A stretch of DNA of 9,824 bases from Rikenellaceae bacterium (GCA_020859745.1 JAJBVQ010000217.1:1-9824), one strand, 5' to 3'; shown: positions 1 through 6,229, counted from the stretch's first letter. Made by a program: numbers and translations. Notes: generated by a model not told the origin, from the letters alone.

Positions 1-61
1 ACTTGAACCTTGGACCCCCTGATTAACAGTCAGGTGCTCTAACCAACTGAGCTATCGAGGA
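1..61 (-). tRNA. tRNA-Asn (GTT), 3' part cut off by the window edge
   Basis: Read on the minus strand, the acceptor 5' strand TCCTCGA lies at 61-55. A D arm with the typical GCTCAGTTGGTTAGAGC follows, then an anticodon stem-loop with CTGTTAATC. The anticodon GTT is at 27-25, which decodes asparagine codons AAC and AAT. The variable region and the GGTTCAAGT start of the T arm close the visible part. The 3' acceptor strand and any encoded CCA lie outside the window. The gene follows dusB on the same strand but has its own strong promoter about 50 bases upstream, so it need not depend on dusB transcription. Confidence 0.95.
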
Positions 62-111
62 ATATTTTCCGTCACCCGCCAACCGGCCGTCCCCGTTGTC
101 GTTTGACGATG

Positions 112-142
112 CAAAAGTAATCAAATTTCCTTTACCTCCAAA
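112..142 (-). promoter_or_regulatory. Bacteroidota-type promoter of tRNA-Asn
   Basis: On the minus strand TTTG (142-139) is followed after exactly 19 bases by TACTTTTG (119-112). This is a full match to the Bacteroidota -33/-7 consensus TTTG ... TAnnTTTG. Transcription would start near 107, giving a precursor leader of roughly 45 bases before the tRNA at 61. It is the best-matching promoter in the window, as expected for a highly expressed tRNA. Confidence 0.8.
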
Positions 143-168
143 AAATCCGGCAAAAAATTCCGAAAAAA
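140..168. promoter_or_regulatory. Three phased A6 tracts upstream of the tRNA promoter
   Basis: Runs of six A occur on the plus strand at 140-145, 152-157 and 163-168, spaced 12 and 11 bp apart, close to one helical turn. Phased A-tracts are known to bend DNA. Here they lie directly behind the -33 box of the tRNA-Asn promoter, where curved DNA or an UP-like element would be expected to raise promoter strength. They also lie just after the dusB stop, so on the minus strand they give T-runs that could help end dusB transcription, although no convincing hairpin precedes them. Confidence 0.5.
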
Positions 169-195
169 TTCGCCTTTCCCTCCGGCCCGCAGCCC

Positions 196-1218
196 CTACT
201 CCCGCTCGTAAACCGAAGGGGGAACCGTTGAGGTGGCATCCCAACCGCCCCAACGTTCTGAAATATAATCGAGTATCCGCACGACCCCCTCAGCCTCCGG
301 TTCGGTCACCAGCCGGGCGCGCGTCTCCCGGAAATCGGGCAATCCTTTGAAATAACTGCTCAGGTGGCGGCGCAGCTCCAGCACTCCCGTCCGCTCGCCC
401 TTCAGCTCCACCGACTTGGTCAGGTGCTCCTTGGCCAGCTCCACCCGCTCCTGTACCGTCGGCTGGGGGAGCGCCTCGCCGGTTTGCAGGTAGTGCCGCA
501 CCTCGCGGAAGATCCACGGCCGCCCGAAAGTCGCCCTTCCGATCATCAAACCGTCCACTCCATACCGGTCGCGCATTTCGGCCGCTTTCACGCCGGAAGT
601 GATGTCGCCGTTGCCGATGATCGGAATGTGTATGGCCGGATTGTTCTTCACGGCCCCGATCAGCGTCCAGTCCGCCTCGCCGCGGTACATCTGCGCCCGC
701 GTGCGTCCGTGAATGGTCAGCGCTTCGATGCCCACGTCCTGCAAACGCAGGGCGATCTCCTCGATGTTTTTCGATTCGTCGTCCCAGCCCAGCCGCGTTT
801 TGACCGTCACCGGCAACTTCACCGCCTGCACGATCCGGCTGGTCATCTCCACCATCTTCGGCACGTCGCGCATCATCCCGGAGCCTGCGCCCCGGCCCGC
901 GATCTTTTTGACCGGACAGCCGAAATTGATGTCTATCACTTCCGGTCGTGCCGCCTCGGCCACCAAAGCGGCCTCGACCATCGGCCCGATCTCGTTGCCG
1001 TAAATCTGGATCCCAATCGGCCGCTCTTCGTCAACGATATTGAGTTTTTCGAGCGATTTGCGGGCGTCGCGGATCAGCCCGTCGGCCGAGATGAATTCGG
1101 TATACATCATATCGGCCCCGAACCGCTTGCAGATATAGCGGAACGAAGGGTCGGTGACGTCCTCCATCGGCGCCAGAAAAAGGGGCATCTCGCCCAGGTC
1201 CAAATCCCTGATCTTCAT
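196..1218 (-). CDS. dusB: tRNA-dihydrouridine synthase, DusB type
   Basis: This 340-residue cytosolic flavoenzyme of the Dus family (COG0042) reduces specific D-loop uridines of tRNA to dihydrouridine using FMN and NAD(P)H. A TIM-barrel start with the FMN-site motif APMEDVTD is at residues 16-23. The catalytic cysteine is C101 in NFGCP, followed by VKTR at 139-142, the FMN-phosphate residues IHGRT at 169-173, GNGD at 202-205 and GLMIGRATFGRPW at 223-235. The helical RNA-binding domain fills roughly residues 245-325. Length is normal for the family. The ATG at 1218 was chosen because MKIRDLDLGE matches the usual N-terminus; an in-frame TTG at 1242 lies upstream of the predicted transcription start. 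The last 15-20 residues look poorly conserved. DusB rather than another Dus is assigned from overall resemblance. Confidence 0.93.
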   Translation of the reverse strand: MKIRDLDLGEMPLFLAPMEDVTDPSFRYICKRFGADMMYTEFISADGLIRDARKSLEKLNIVDEERPIGIQIYGNEIGPMVEAALVAEAARPEVIDINFGCPVKKIAGRGAGSGMMRDVPKMVEMTSRIVQAVKLPVTVKTRLGWDDESKNIEEIALRLQDVGIEALTIHGRTRAQMYRGEADWTLIGAVKNNPAIHIPIIGNGDITSGVKAAEMRDRYGVDGLMIGRATFGRPWIFREVRHYLQTGEALPQPTVQERVELAKEHLTKSVELKGERTGVLELRRHLSSYFKGLPDFRETRARLVTEPEAEGVVRILDYISERWGGWDATSTVPPSVYERE

Positions 1219-1227
1219 AATCGGCCA

Positions 1228-1259
1228 CAAAAATAGCCCCAAATCGCGGAGCTTCCAAA
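1228..1259 (-). promoter_or_regulatory. Promoter of dusB
   Basis: On the minus strand TTTG (1259-1256), then 20 bases, then TATTTTTG (1235-1228), a full match to TTTG ... TAnnTTTG. Transcription should start around 1223-1225, only some 6 bases before the dusB ATG at 1218, so the message would be nearly leaderless. This excludes the in-frame TTG at 1242 as a start. The -33 box lies only a few bases beyond the terminator hairpin of the upstream gene. Confidence 0.7.
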
Positions 1260-1263
1260 CGAA

Positions 1264-1293
1264 AAGCGGGGCGCACTGTCATGCGCCCCGCTT
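1264..1293 (-). terminator. Intrinsic terminator of the coiled-coil protein gene
   Basis: A perfect 12-bp stem (AAGCGGGGCGCA at 1264-1275 pairing with 1282-1293) encloses a 6-base loop, CTGTCA. It lies 41 bases after the stop of the 1335-2252 gene. On the minus strand the GC-rich stem ends in TTTTCGTTT, a short, interrupted T-run typical of a rho-independent terminator. The same 3' T-run supplies the -33 region of the dusB promoter. Confidence 0.8.
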
Positions 1294-1334
1294 CGATTCA
1301 AACGATAACCGGCAATTCCCCGCCCCCGGGAAGC

Positions 1335-2252
1335 CTATTTCAGGATCACGTCGCTCTGCCCGATCATCTGCCCGTCGACATACACCATCACGGTATACTG
1401 TCCCGGGTAGAGGCCCGTGGCATCATAGTACACGCTCATCGGCAGGTCCTCGCCCTGGTAATCCACGGCACGCTTGGCCGAGTACGGAATGGACTCACCC
1501 GCGAAAGTGAACCGTCCGCCGTCCGGCGCACCGAGAATATCGGCATCCGGGGTGATGATGCGGACATATACTGTCCGTTCGCCCGGAATGGCCAGGTCGT
1601 TGGCCGCCAAGACGAATTCCGTTACCAGCTTCTCCGTCTGTTTAGCTTTGCTGACCAGCTTGTTCCGCTTGTTGTACGCCAACAGTACCACCTCGCGCGC
1701 CCGGAGCTGCGAACCGCGTTTCACCTTGTTGTTCAGTTCCTGCGTCATCTCCTCCGCCGCTTCGGTGCGCAGCTTCAGGGAAGACATCTCTTTCTTGTAG
1801 CGCAGGTTCTCCCCGACCAGCTGTTGGTTGAGCCGGTTGAGCGAGTCGATCTGCCGCACGAAACCCTGCATGGCCGTGCGCAGCGTTCCGAGTTCGCGTT
1901 CGTATTTCTTGATCTTGGAGTAGTTCCAGCTGCGCTCCTTCTTGAGGCGGTCGAGCAGCGAGTCGGCGATCTGCCGCTGCTGCATCAGGGCCACGTTCAT
2001 CGTGTCGTTATCCACCTTCAGGTCTCCCATCTCGCCCAGCAGCACCGTCAGCCGGTTGGTCAGCGTATCCCGCTCCTCGGTCAGCCCCACTTCGCTCTGC
2101 TTGAGTTCCTGGACCTGGCGCCAGAAGAAGAACGAGATGACGGCCAGCACCACCAGCAGGATGATGATGGCGATCTTGAGCCCTTTGACCGAGCTGCCCC
2201 CCTCCTGCTGCGGATAGTCGTTGTAATCGTAGTCGTTTTCGTTATATTCCAT
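1335..2252 (-). CDS. Single-pass membrane protein with long coiled coil, function unknown
   Basis: This 305-residue protein has no function I can name. Residues 1-22 are a short acidic, tyrosine-rich cytoplasmic tail (YNEND, YDYNDY). Residues 25-43 form one hydrophobic transmembrane segment. Residues about 46-180 are a charged, heptad-rich coiled coil (LKQSEVGLTEERDTLTNRL and onward). Residues about 185-305 look like a compact beta-rich domain with YVRIITPDADIL (229-240) and the end YPGQYTVMVYVDGQMIG (282-298). Anchored by its N-terminus, the coiled coil and C-terminal domain would lie in the periplasm. It resembles conserved Bacteroidales hypotheticals sometimes labelled chromosome segregation or SMC-like because of the coiled coil; that label would be misleading for a membrane protein. 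The ATG at 2252 has AGAGG just upstream and starts the natural reading of the protein. A perfect terminator follows, so it appears monocistronic. Confidence 0.85.
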   Translation of the reverse strand: MEYNENDYDYNDYPQQEGGSSVKGLKIAIIILLVVLAVISFFFWRQVQELKQSEVGLTEERDTLTNRLTVLLGEMGDLKVDNDTMNVALMQQRQIADSLLDRLKKERSWNYSKIKKYERELGTLRTAMQGFVRQIDSLNRLNQQLVGENLRYKKEMSSLKLRTEAAEEMTQELNNKVKRGSQLRAREVVLLAYNKRNKLVSKAKQTEKLVTEFVLAANDLAIPGERTVYVRIITPDADILGAPDGGRFTFAGESIPYSAKRAVDYQGEDLPMSVYYDATGLYPGQYTVMVYVDGQMIGQSDVILK

Positions 2253-2451
2253 AACCTCTGTTTTTAATAAAGCAGTAGTTCTCTTTTCAGCCAACCGGCA
2301 AATAGCATGCCCGAAACGGAAACCCGTGGATATGTCAGTTTTCCGGGCACACCGCGCCGCTAAAATTTCCGATCCGGCGATCCCGGCACCCAAACCGGAA
2401 TACCGGAGCACAGAAAGTGCCGCGAGCCTAAGCTATTCGTACAATTTTGGT

Positions 2452-2482
2452 GCAAGGTATAGAAAAAATCGCATACAAAAAA
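2452..2482 (-). promoter_or_regulatory. Candidate promoter of the coiled-coil protein gene
   Basis: On the minus strand TTTTTTG (2482-2476) is followed after 16 bases by TACCTTGC (2459-2452). The -7 box matches TAnnTTTG imperfectly and the spacing is shorter than the usual 19-20, so this is a moderate candidate. It implies a 5' leader of about 195 bases. The neighbouring ROK gene has a similar TAnnTTGC motif on the opposite strand. Confidence 0.4.
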
Positions 2483-2549
2483 CTTTTTTTTCTGTCGCTT
2501 TATATTTTTCCCTAAGGCATATCCTATTATTCAAATTATTGCCGATCGC

Positions 2550-2564
2550 TTTTCATTTTGAAAA
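2550..2564. promoter_or_regulatory. Palindrome that could be an operator of the ROK regulator
   Basis: TTTTCA (2550-2555) and TGAAAA (2559-2564) form a perfect 6-bp inverted repeat around TTT. It lies about 10-25 bases upstream of the candidate -7 box of the ROK gene, where a dimeric repressor would block its own transcription. ROK repressors often autoregulate, but the site is short, AT-rich and in an AT-rich region, so chance is a real alternative. Confidence 0.25.
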
Positions 2565-2636
2565 CAAATTTCCTTAACTTGCGCCGTTAATCTGCGAATA
2601 CGGATACTACCACACAACCCAATACCGACTCATACC

Positions 2637-3869
2637 ATGACCACCAACACCTCCATTCTGGGTTCCGTCACCGACGAGAACATGAGCGTAGTAGCTTACA
2701 AAGCTTTCATGCTCAAGCGGCGCATCATCCTGGCCCTGGCCACCGAAGGGGACTGCACCATCGCCGACCTGTCGCGCATCCTGAACGTCAGCAACCCCAC
2801 GATCACCAAGCTGGTGGGCGAGCTGATCCAGGAGGGGTACGTCCGCGACCTGGGCAAGATTGAGACCGGCGGCGGCCGCAGGCCCTGCGCCTTCGGACTG
2901 GTGTCCGACTCCGGTTACTTCCTCGGGGTCACCATCCTGGACGACGCGCTCTGCTTCGGGGTGATCGACCTCAACAAGAATACTGTCACCGTGCAAAAGG
3001 ACATTCCCTTCGCCTACAGCACGAACACCCAGTTCATCGAGACCCTCGCCGAACGCATACAGGAGTTCATCGCCACGCTGGGTAGCGCGCGGGACAAGAT
3101 CCTCGGCATGGGGATCACGGTCAAGGGGCGCGTGGACGCCGCCTCGGGGGTCATCTACAACACGATGAACACCGACGGCTACCCGCTGGCCCGGATCATC
3201 TGGGAAAAGACCGGCATCGAGACCATCGTGGAGAACGACACCCGGGCCATGACCTATGCCGAATACCTGAGCGGGGATAACAGCGGGGTGCAGAACGCCC
3301 TGTTCATCAACATCGGACGCGGGATCGGCGTGGGGATCATCGTGCGGGGCAAGTTATATTACGGTAAATCCGGTTTCTCGGGCGAGTTCGGGCACATCCC
3401 GTTCTTCGACAACGAGAAGATCTGCCAGTGCGGCAAGAAAGGGTGCCTGGAGACCGAAGCGTCGGGCATGGCCCTCGAAACGATCTTCGCCGACCGGCTG
3501 CGCGACGGGGCCTCGTCCATCCTCTCGGACAGGTTCCGGGCCGGAGAGGCGGTCTCCATGCACGACATCATCGAGGCGGCCAAGAGCGACGACGTGCTGT
3601 CGATCGACCTGATCACCGGCATCGGCGAAAAGCTGGGCCGAGGCATTAGTGTGCTGATCAACCTCTTCAACCCGGAGCTGGTGGTGATCGGCGGCCCGCT
3701 CTCGGAGGTGGGCGACTACCTGATGCTCCCGATCCGCACGGCGCTGAATAAGTATTCGCTGCGGCTGGTCACGCGCGACACCACCCTGCGCCTTTCAACG
3801 CTGGGCGACACGGCGGGCGTGCTGGGCGCGGCGCTGCTGACCCGCAACCGGATGCTCGGCATCCTCTGA
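2637..3869 (+). CDS. ROK-family transcriptional regulator (NagC/XylR/Mlc type)
   Basis: This 410-residue protein combines an N-terminal winged helix-turn-helix (about 26-72; CTIADLSRILNVSNPTITKL at 40-59) with a ROK domain (about 92-405), the layout of NagC, Mlc and XylR. The ROK zinc site is present: H253 in FGH, then C263, C265 and C270 in CQCGKKGC. The sugar-site residues E250 and N200-D201 are also kept. The kinase-type phosphate loop DxGGTK at the start of the domain is replaced (LGVTILDD, 96-103), so it should sense a sugar rather than phosphorylate it. The ligand is unknown. It lies convergent to the galactose operon, separated by one membrane protein gene and a palindromic repeat, so control of that operon is possible but unproven. 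The ATG at 2637 gives a full-length HTH. Confidence 0.9.
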   Translation: MTTNTSILGSVTDENMSVVAYKAFMLKRRIILALATEGDCTIADLSRILNVSNPTITKLVGELIQEGYVRDLGKIETGGGRRPCAFGLVSDSGYFLGVTILDDALCFGVIDLNKNTVTVQKDIPFAYSTNTQFIETLAERIQEFIATLGSARDKILGMGITVKGRVDAASGVIYNTMNTDGYPLARIIWEKTGIETIVENDTRAMTYAEYLSGDNSGVQNALFINIGRGIGVGIIVRGKLYYGKSGFSGEFGHIPFFDNEKICQCGKKGCLETEASGMALETIFADRLRDGASSILSDRFRAGEAVSMHDIIEAAKSDDVLSIDLITGIGEKLGRGISVLINLFNPELVVIGGPLSEVGDYLMLPIRTALNKYSLRLVTRDTTLRLSTLGDTAGVLGAALLTRNRMLGIL

Positions 3870-3922
3870 TGCGGTACCCCGCGGAATAACGGCGAATAAC
3901 CCCATCAATCTACTTATTTAAT

Positions 3923-4756
3923 ATGAACGCAAAGAATTTTACCGCGAATTTCAAATCCCTCGTAATCCGGCTGGCCATCGGCATGGCGGCGTCGGTGGTC
4001 GTCACCGGCATCGCCTGCGGGCTGCTCCACCTCGGGTTCTGGAACTATTGGTGGACGCTGATCACGGGCGGCATCATCGGGGCCATCCTGATGTGGAACC
4101 GGTACCAGACGCAGCAGGTCGTTTTCTGGATCGGGACGGCGCTGATCGCCTTGCCGGCGGCGGCCACGCAGTATGCCGTTTACTACACCGAAGACCGGCC
4201 GGAACAGCTGGCTTCGCTGGCGGACTATGACCAGAAAACGGACCACCACCGGTATGTCGATTTCGACGAGTGGTATTACAATACGGACAACATGGGCGCG
4301 GTGGAGATCACCACGGAGTACAAGCGCCGGGGGCGCACCACGGGTAGTTCGAAACGGGTCTATGTGGCTGTGCCGATGTATGCGGATTCGTTATCCACTG
4401 AGCCTAAGGTGTGGATGGCCCTCGACTTCCCGACGGCGGCGTACGACGCTGTGGAGACTGAGAACGACCTGATCCGTTTCGACGAGATCCTCTGCTTCGA
4501 GAAGCTGTCGCCGTCGCTGGTGGACGATTTCCGCAGCGCGATCGACTACTGCGATTCGGACAGTCTCAAGACCCTGCGCGACGAGGCTGTTTTCATCACT
4601 CCGCTCTACGAGGCCTTCACGCCGCGCAGCAAGTGGATACTCTGGAGCACGTATGTGCTGCTGGGGGCGATCGCGGGCCTGGCGCTGCTGAGCCTTTTCG
4701 TCCGCGGCCCGCAGGAGGAAAACGAACCTGACGCTCCGGTGCCGCAAAACGAATAA
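3923..4756 (+). CDS. Four-helix membrane protein with periplasmic domain, function unknown
   Basis: I do not recognise this 277-residue protein. Hydrophobic segments lie at about 13-35, 41-58, 66-88 and 236-260. The positive residues before the first segment (K4, K11, R16) and after the second (R60) suggest that the N-terminus is cytoplasmic. The 147-residue region 89-235 would then be in the periplasm and the acidic tail EENEPDAPVPQNE in the cytosol. The soluble region is rich in Asp, Tyr and Trp (YVDFDEWYYNTDNMG at 111-125), has a basic patch KRRGRTTGSSKR (134-145) and no motif I can name. The gene starts 53 bases after the ROK stop with no clear promoter or terminator between, so cotranscription is likely. 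A palindromic repeat with a hairpin follows 40 bases after its stop. Confidence 0.8.
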   Translation: MNAKNFTANFKSLVIRLAIGMAASVVVTGIACGLLHLGFWNYWWTLITGGIIGAILMWNRYQTQQVVFWIGTALIALPAAATQYAVYYTEDRPEQLASLADYDQKTDHHRYVDFDEWYYNTDNMGAVEITTEYKRRGRTTGSSKRVYVAVPMYADSLSTEPKVWMALDFPTAAYDAVETENDLIRFDEILCFEKLSPSLVDDFRSAIDYCDSDSLKTLRDEAVFITPLYEAFTPRSKWILWSTYVLLGAIAGLALLSLFVRGPQEENEPDAPVPQNE

Positions 4757-4796
4757 ACTTTTTACCTTCGTTTTTATCTCTACCCCCGTATGGAAC

Positions 4797-4820
4797 TGCC
4801 GCTTTTTGAAAAAAGCGGCA
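4797..4820 (+). terminator. Left hairpin of the palindromic element, possible terminator
   Basis: TGCCGCTTTTT pairs with AAAAAGCGGCA around a GA loop, a perfect 11-bp stem. It lies 40 bases after the stop of the upstream membrane protein gene, so it could end that transcript. No proper T-run follows the stem (CCAAAAACTTTT), so intrinsic termination is uncertain. Confidence 0.45.
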
Positions 4821-4873
4821 CCAAAAACTTTTGAGATAGCTGCGCTACTCCTTAGGCTCCGCAAGGCTCACTT

Positions 4874-4930
4874 TTTGGCGAACGGGCGGGGCTGGCCCGA
4901 AGGGCTTTACGCCCCGACCGTTGCGCCAAA
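4874..4930. repeat. Central stem of the palindromic element
   Basis: The arm TTTGGCGAACGGGCGGGGC (4874-4892) pairs with 4911-4930, with one mismatch and one bulged base. The 18-base loop contains a second small hairpin, GCCC-GAA-GGGC, at 4895-4905. The midpoint agrees with that of the terminal repeats, so the whole element has one common axis of symmetry. Confidence 0.7.
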
Positions 4931-4984
4931 CTTAAGGCGTTCGGCAGACTGAGTTCCTCGGCAGGCTGCTCGAAAGTTTCTTTG

Positions 4985-5008
4985 GTTCTTTCTTTTCAAA
5001 GAAAGAAC
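4985..5008 (-). terminator. Right hairpin of the palindromic element, possible end of the gal operon
   Basis: GTTCTTTCTTT pairs with AAAGAAAGAAC; the stem is a perfect 11 bp and the loop reads GA on the minus strand. It begins 39 bases after the galK stop, nearly the same distance as the left hairpin keeps from the opposite gene. It lacks a T-run on its 3' side (CCAAAGAAACTTT on the minus strand), so it may act as a 3'-end stabiliser or a factor-dependent terminator. Confidence 0.45.
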
Positions 5009-5047
5009 AGTACCCTCCAACGGGTAGAGATAAAACCGAACGGTTAT

Positions 5048-6202
5048 TTAGGCAATTCGCCGTGCGCCGTCAGAGATCACCACCGGATAGACCTTGCAGT
5101 CGATCCCGTATTTGGCCTTGTACTTCGCCTTGGCCGTATTGATGAACTCGTCGAACTTAGGCGCCGGAACCACGTTAATCGTGCAGCCGCCGAAGCCGCC
5201 GCCCATCACGCGCGAACCCGTCACCCCGCACTCCTTGGCCACCTCGTTCAGGAAATCCAGCTCCTCGCACGACACCTCATACAAGACAGACATCCCGATA
5301 TGCGTGCCGTACATCTTCCGCCCGACGGTCTCGTAGTCCCCCGCCTCCAGCGCAGCACAAGCCTCCAGCAAACGTGCCACCTCGTCGATCGCATACTTCG
5401 CCCGGATATAGTCCTCCTGCGAAATAACCCCGATCACCTCGTCCAGCCACTCCGGCTTCGCGTCGCGCAGGAACTCCACCTCCGGATGCTTCTGCTGGAT
5501 GGCCTTCACAGCCCGCTCGCAGCTCTCTCTACGCTTATTATACGGCGACCCGACCAACTCATGCTTCACGCAGGAGTCGATCAGCACAACCTTGTACCCA
5601 TGCGCCTCCGGATCGAACGGCACATACTGGAATTCGCCCGTCTTGCAGTCCAGCCGCATCAGGTGCCCGGCCTTGCCGTGAATCGAGGCGAACTGGTCCA
5701 TGATGCCGCACTTCACCCCCACATAGTTATGCTCCGTCGCCTGCCCGACCTTGGCCAGCTCCATCTTGTCGAAGCCGAGCTCCAGCATATCGTTCAGCGC
5801 AAAGGCATAGGTAGACTCCAGCGCAGCGGAAGAGGACATTCCCGCCCCCAGCGGCACGTCGCCGCTGAACACGGTATCGAACCCCTTGATCGTAGCCCCG
5901 CGCTTGGTCAGCTCCCGGCACACGCCGAAGATATACTTAGCCCAGTGCTCTTTCGGCGCGTCGTCCTCGCTGAGGCCGAACTCCGAACTCTCCCCCAGGT
6001 CCAGGGCATAGGCCCGCACCTTGTCGGTATTGTTGAAGATGATCTCGGCGACCATCCCCTTGTCCACGGCCCCCGGCAGCACGAAGCCGCCGTTGTAGTC
6101 CGTGTGCTCGCCGATCAGGTTGACGCGCCCCGGCGAAGCGTATACGGCACCCTCGGTACCGTACAGCTCCTTGAATTTATTGCGTACTTGGGTAATATCC
6201 AT
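5048..6202 (-). CDS. galK: Galactokinase
   Basis: This 384-residue GHMP-family kinase phosphorylates alpha-D-galactose with ATP at C1 in the cytosol, the committing step of galactose use. The galactokinase signature GRVNLIGEHTDYNGGFVLP is at residues 25-43, with catalytic Arg R26 and the sugar-binding residues EHTDY. The ATP-binding GHMP loop VPLGAGMSSSAA is at 116-127. The catalytic aspartate is D169 in CGIMDQF, and the third GHMP motif GSRVMGGGFGGC lies at 329-340. Length is normal for GalK. It is the last gene of a minus-strand cluster; its ATG lies 27 bases after the stop of the sugar permease gene, without a Shine-Dalgarno site, as is usual in Bacteroidota. All key residues are present, so it should be active. 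Confidence 0.97.
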   Translation of the reverse strand: MDITQVRNKFKELYGTEGAVYASPGRVNLIGEHTDYNGGFVLPGAVDKGMVAEIIFNNTDKVRAYALDLGESSEFGLSEDDAPKEHWAKYIFGVCRELTKRGATIKGFDTVFSGDVPLGAGMSSSAALESTYAFALNDMLELGFDKMELAKVGQATEHNYVGVKCGIMDQFASIHGKAGHLMRLDCKTGEFQYVPFDPEAHGYKVVLIDSCVKHELVGSPYNKRRESCERAVKAIQQKHPEVEFLRDAKPEWLDEVIGVISQEDYIRAKYAIDEVARLLEACAALEAGDYETVGRKMYGTHIGMSVLYEVSCEELDFLNEVAKECGVTGSRVMGGGFGGCTINVVPAPKFDEFINTAKAKYKAKYGIDCKVYPVVISDGARRIA

Positions 6203-6229
6203 AGTATGGTAACGTAAAAGAGAGGGTGA

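Larger units (their letters stand above)
2253..2636. other. Divergent intergenic region, 384 bases
   Basis: This gap separates the minus-strand coiled-coil gene from the plus-strand ROK regulator. Its left half (2253-2450) has normal GC content and would be an untranslated leader of about 200 bases for the minus-strand gene; I see no recognisable riboswitch in it. Its right half (about 2455-2580) is strongly AT-rich and contains the promoter elements for both directions. For the ROK gene the best -7 candidate is TAACTTGC at 2575-2582, a partial match to TAnnTTTG with no -33 box at the proper distance; it would leave a leader of about 50 bases. No Shine-Dalgarno sequence precedes the ROK ATG. 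Confidence 0.7.
4767..5040. repeat. 274-base imperfect palindromic element with terminal inverted repeats
   Basis: This region fills the gap between two convergent genes and has no coding potential. The ends match as inverted repeats over 19 bases with one mismatch (TTCGTTTTTATCTCTACCC at 4767-4785 against the reverse complement of 5022-5040). Moving inward from both ends the order is the same: a spacer of 11-19 bases, an 11-bp hairpin with a GA loop (4797-4820 and 4985-5008), an ACCAAA..ACTTT..GAG motif, and then TTTGGCG leading into the central stem (4874-4892 with 4911-4930). The two halves are thus related throughout and fold back on each other around about 4903. This is the pattern of a foldback or MITE-like non-autonomous element, or of a structured bidirectional terminator. 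No target-site duplication is obvious. A second copy begins at 9691. Confidence 0.75.

Noticed and set aside
364..1236. Long open frame (290 codons) on the plus strand opposite dusB
   Set aside because: It is antisense to a gene with all Dus catalytic motifs. The translation is Arg/His/Leu-rich with no family features, a usual by-product of GC-rich third positions.
1219..1242. Alternative TTG start of dusB at 1242
   Set aside because: It lies upstream of the predicted transcription start and adds 8 residues not typical of the family.
1281..2267. Open frame of 328 codons on the plus strand opposite the coiled-coil protein
   Set aside because: It starts within the terminator hairpin and translates to a low-complexity Val/His/Gln-rich product; the minus-strand protein has coherent domains.
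2253..2411. 53-residue N-terminal extension of the coiled-coil protein from a GTG at 2411
   Set aside because: The ATG at 2252 has AGAGG upstream and is followed by a normal tail plus membrane anchor. The extension has no domain character and would bury the anchor deeper in the protein.
3870..3884. Small hairpin GCGG-TACC-CCGC after the ROK stop as a terminator
   Set aside because: Only 4 bp of stem and no T-run follow; the next gene on the same strand starts 53 bases downstream.
5034..5045. AACCG-AA-CGGTT hairpin next to the galK stop as a terminator
   Set aside because: A 5-bp stem with a 2-base loop is too small to be stable by itself; it overlaps the end of the palindromic element.
4757..5047. 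CRISPR array or tRNA-like integration site in the gap between convergent genes
   Set aside because: There are no regularly spaced direct repeats, no tRNA fragment and no integrase nearby; the symmetry is inverted, not direct.
4982..6217. Open frame of 411 codons on the plus strand opposite galK, longer than galK itself
   Set aside because: It is the shadow of galK; the product is His/Arg/Leu-rich without motifs and begins inside the palindromic element.
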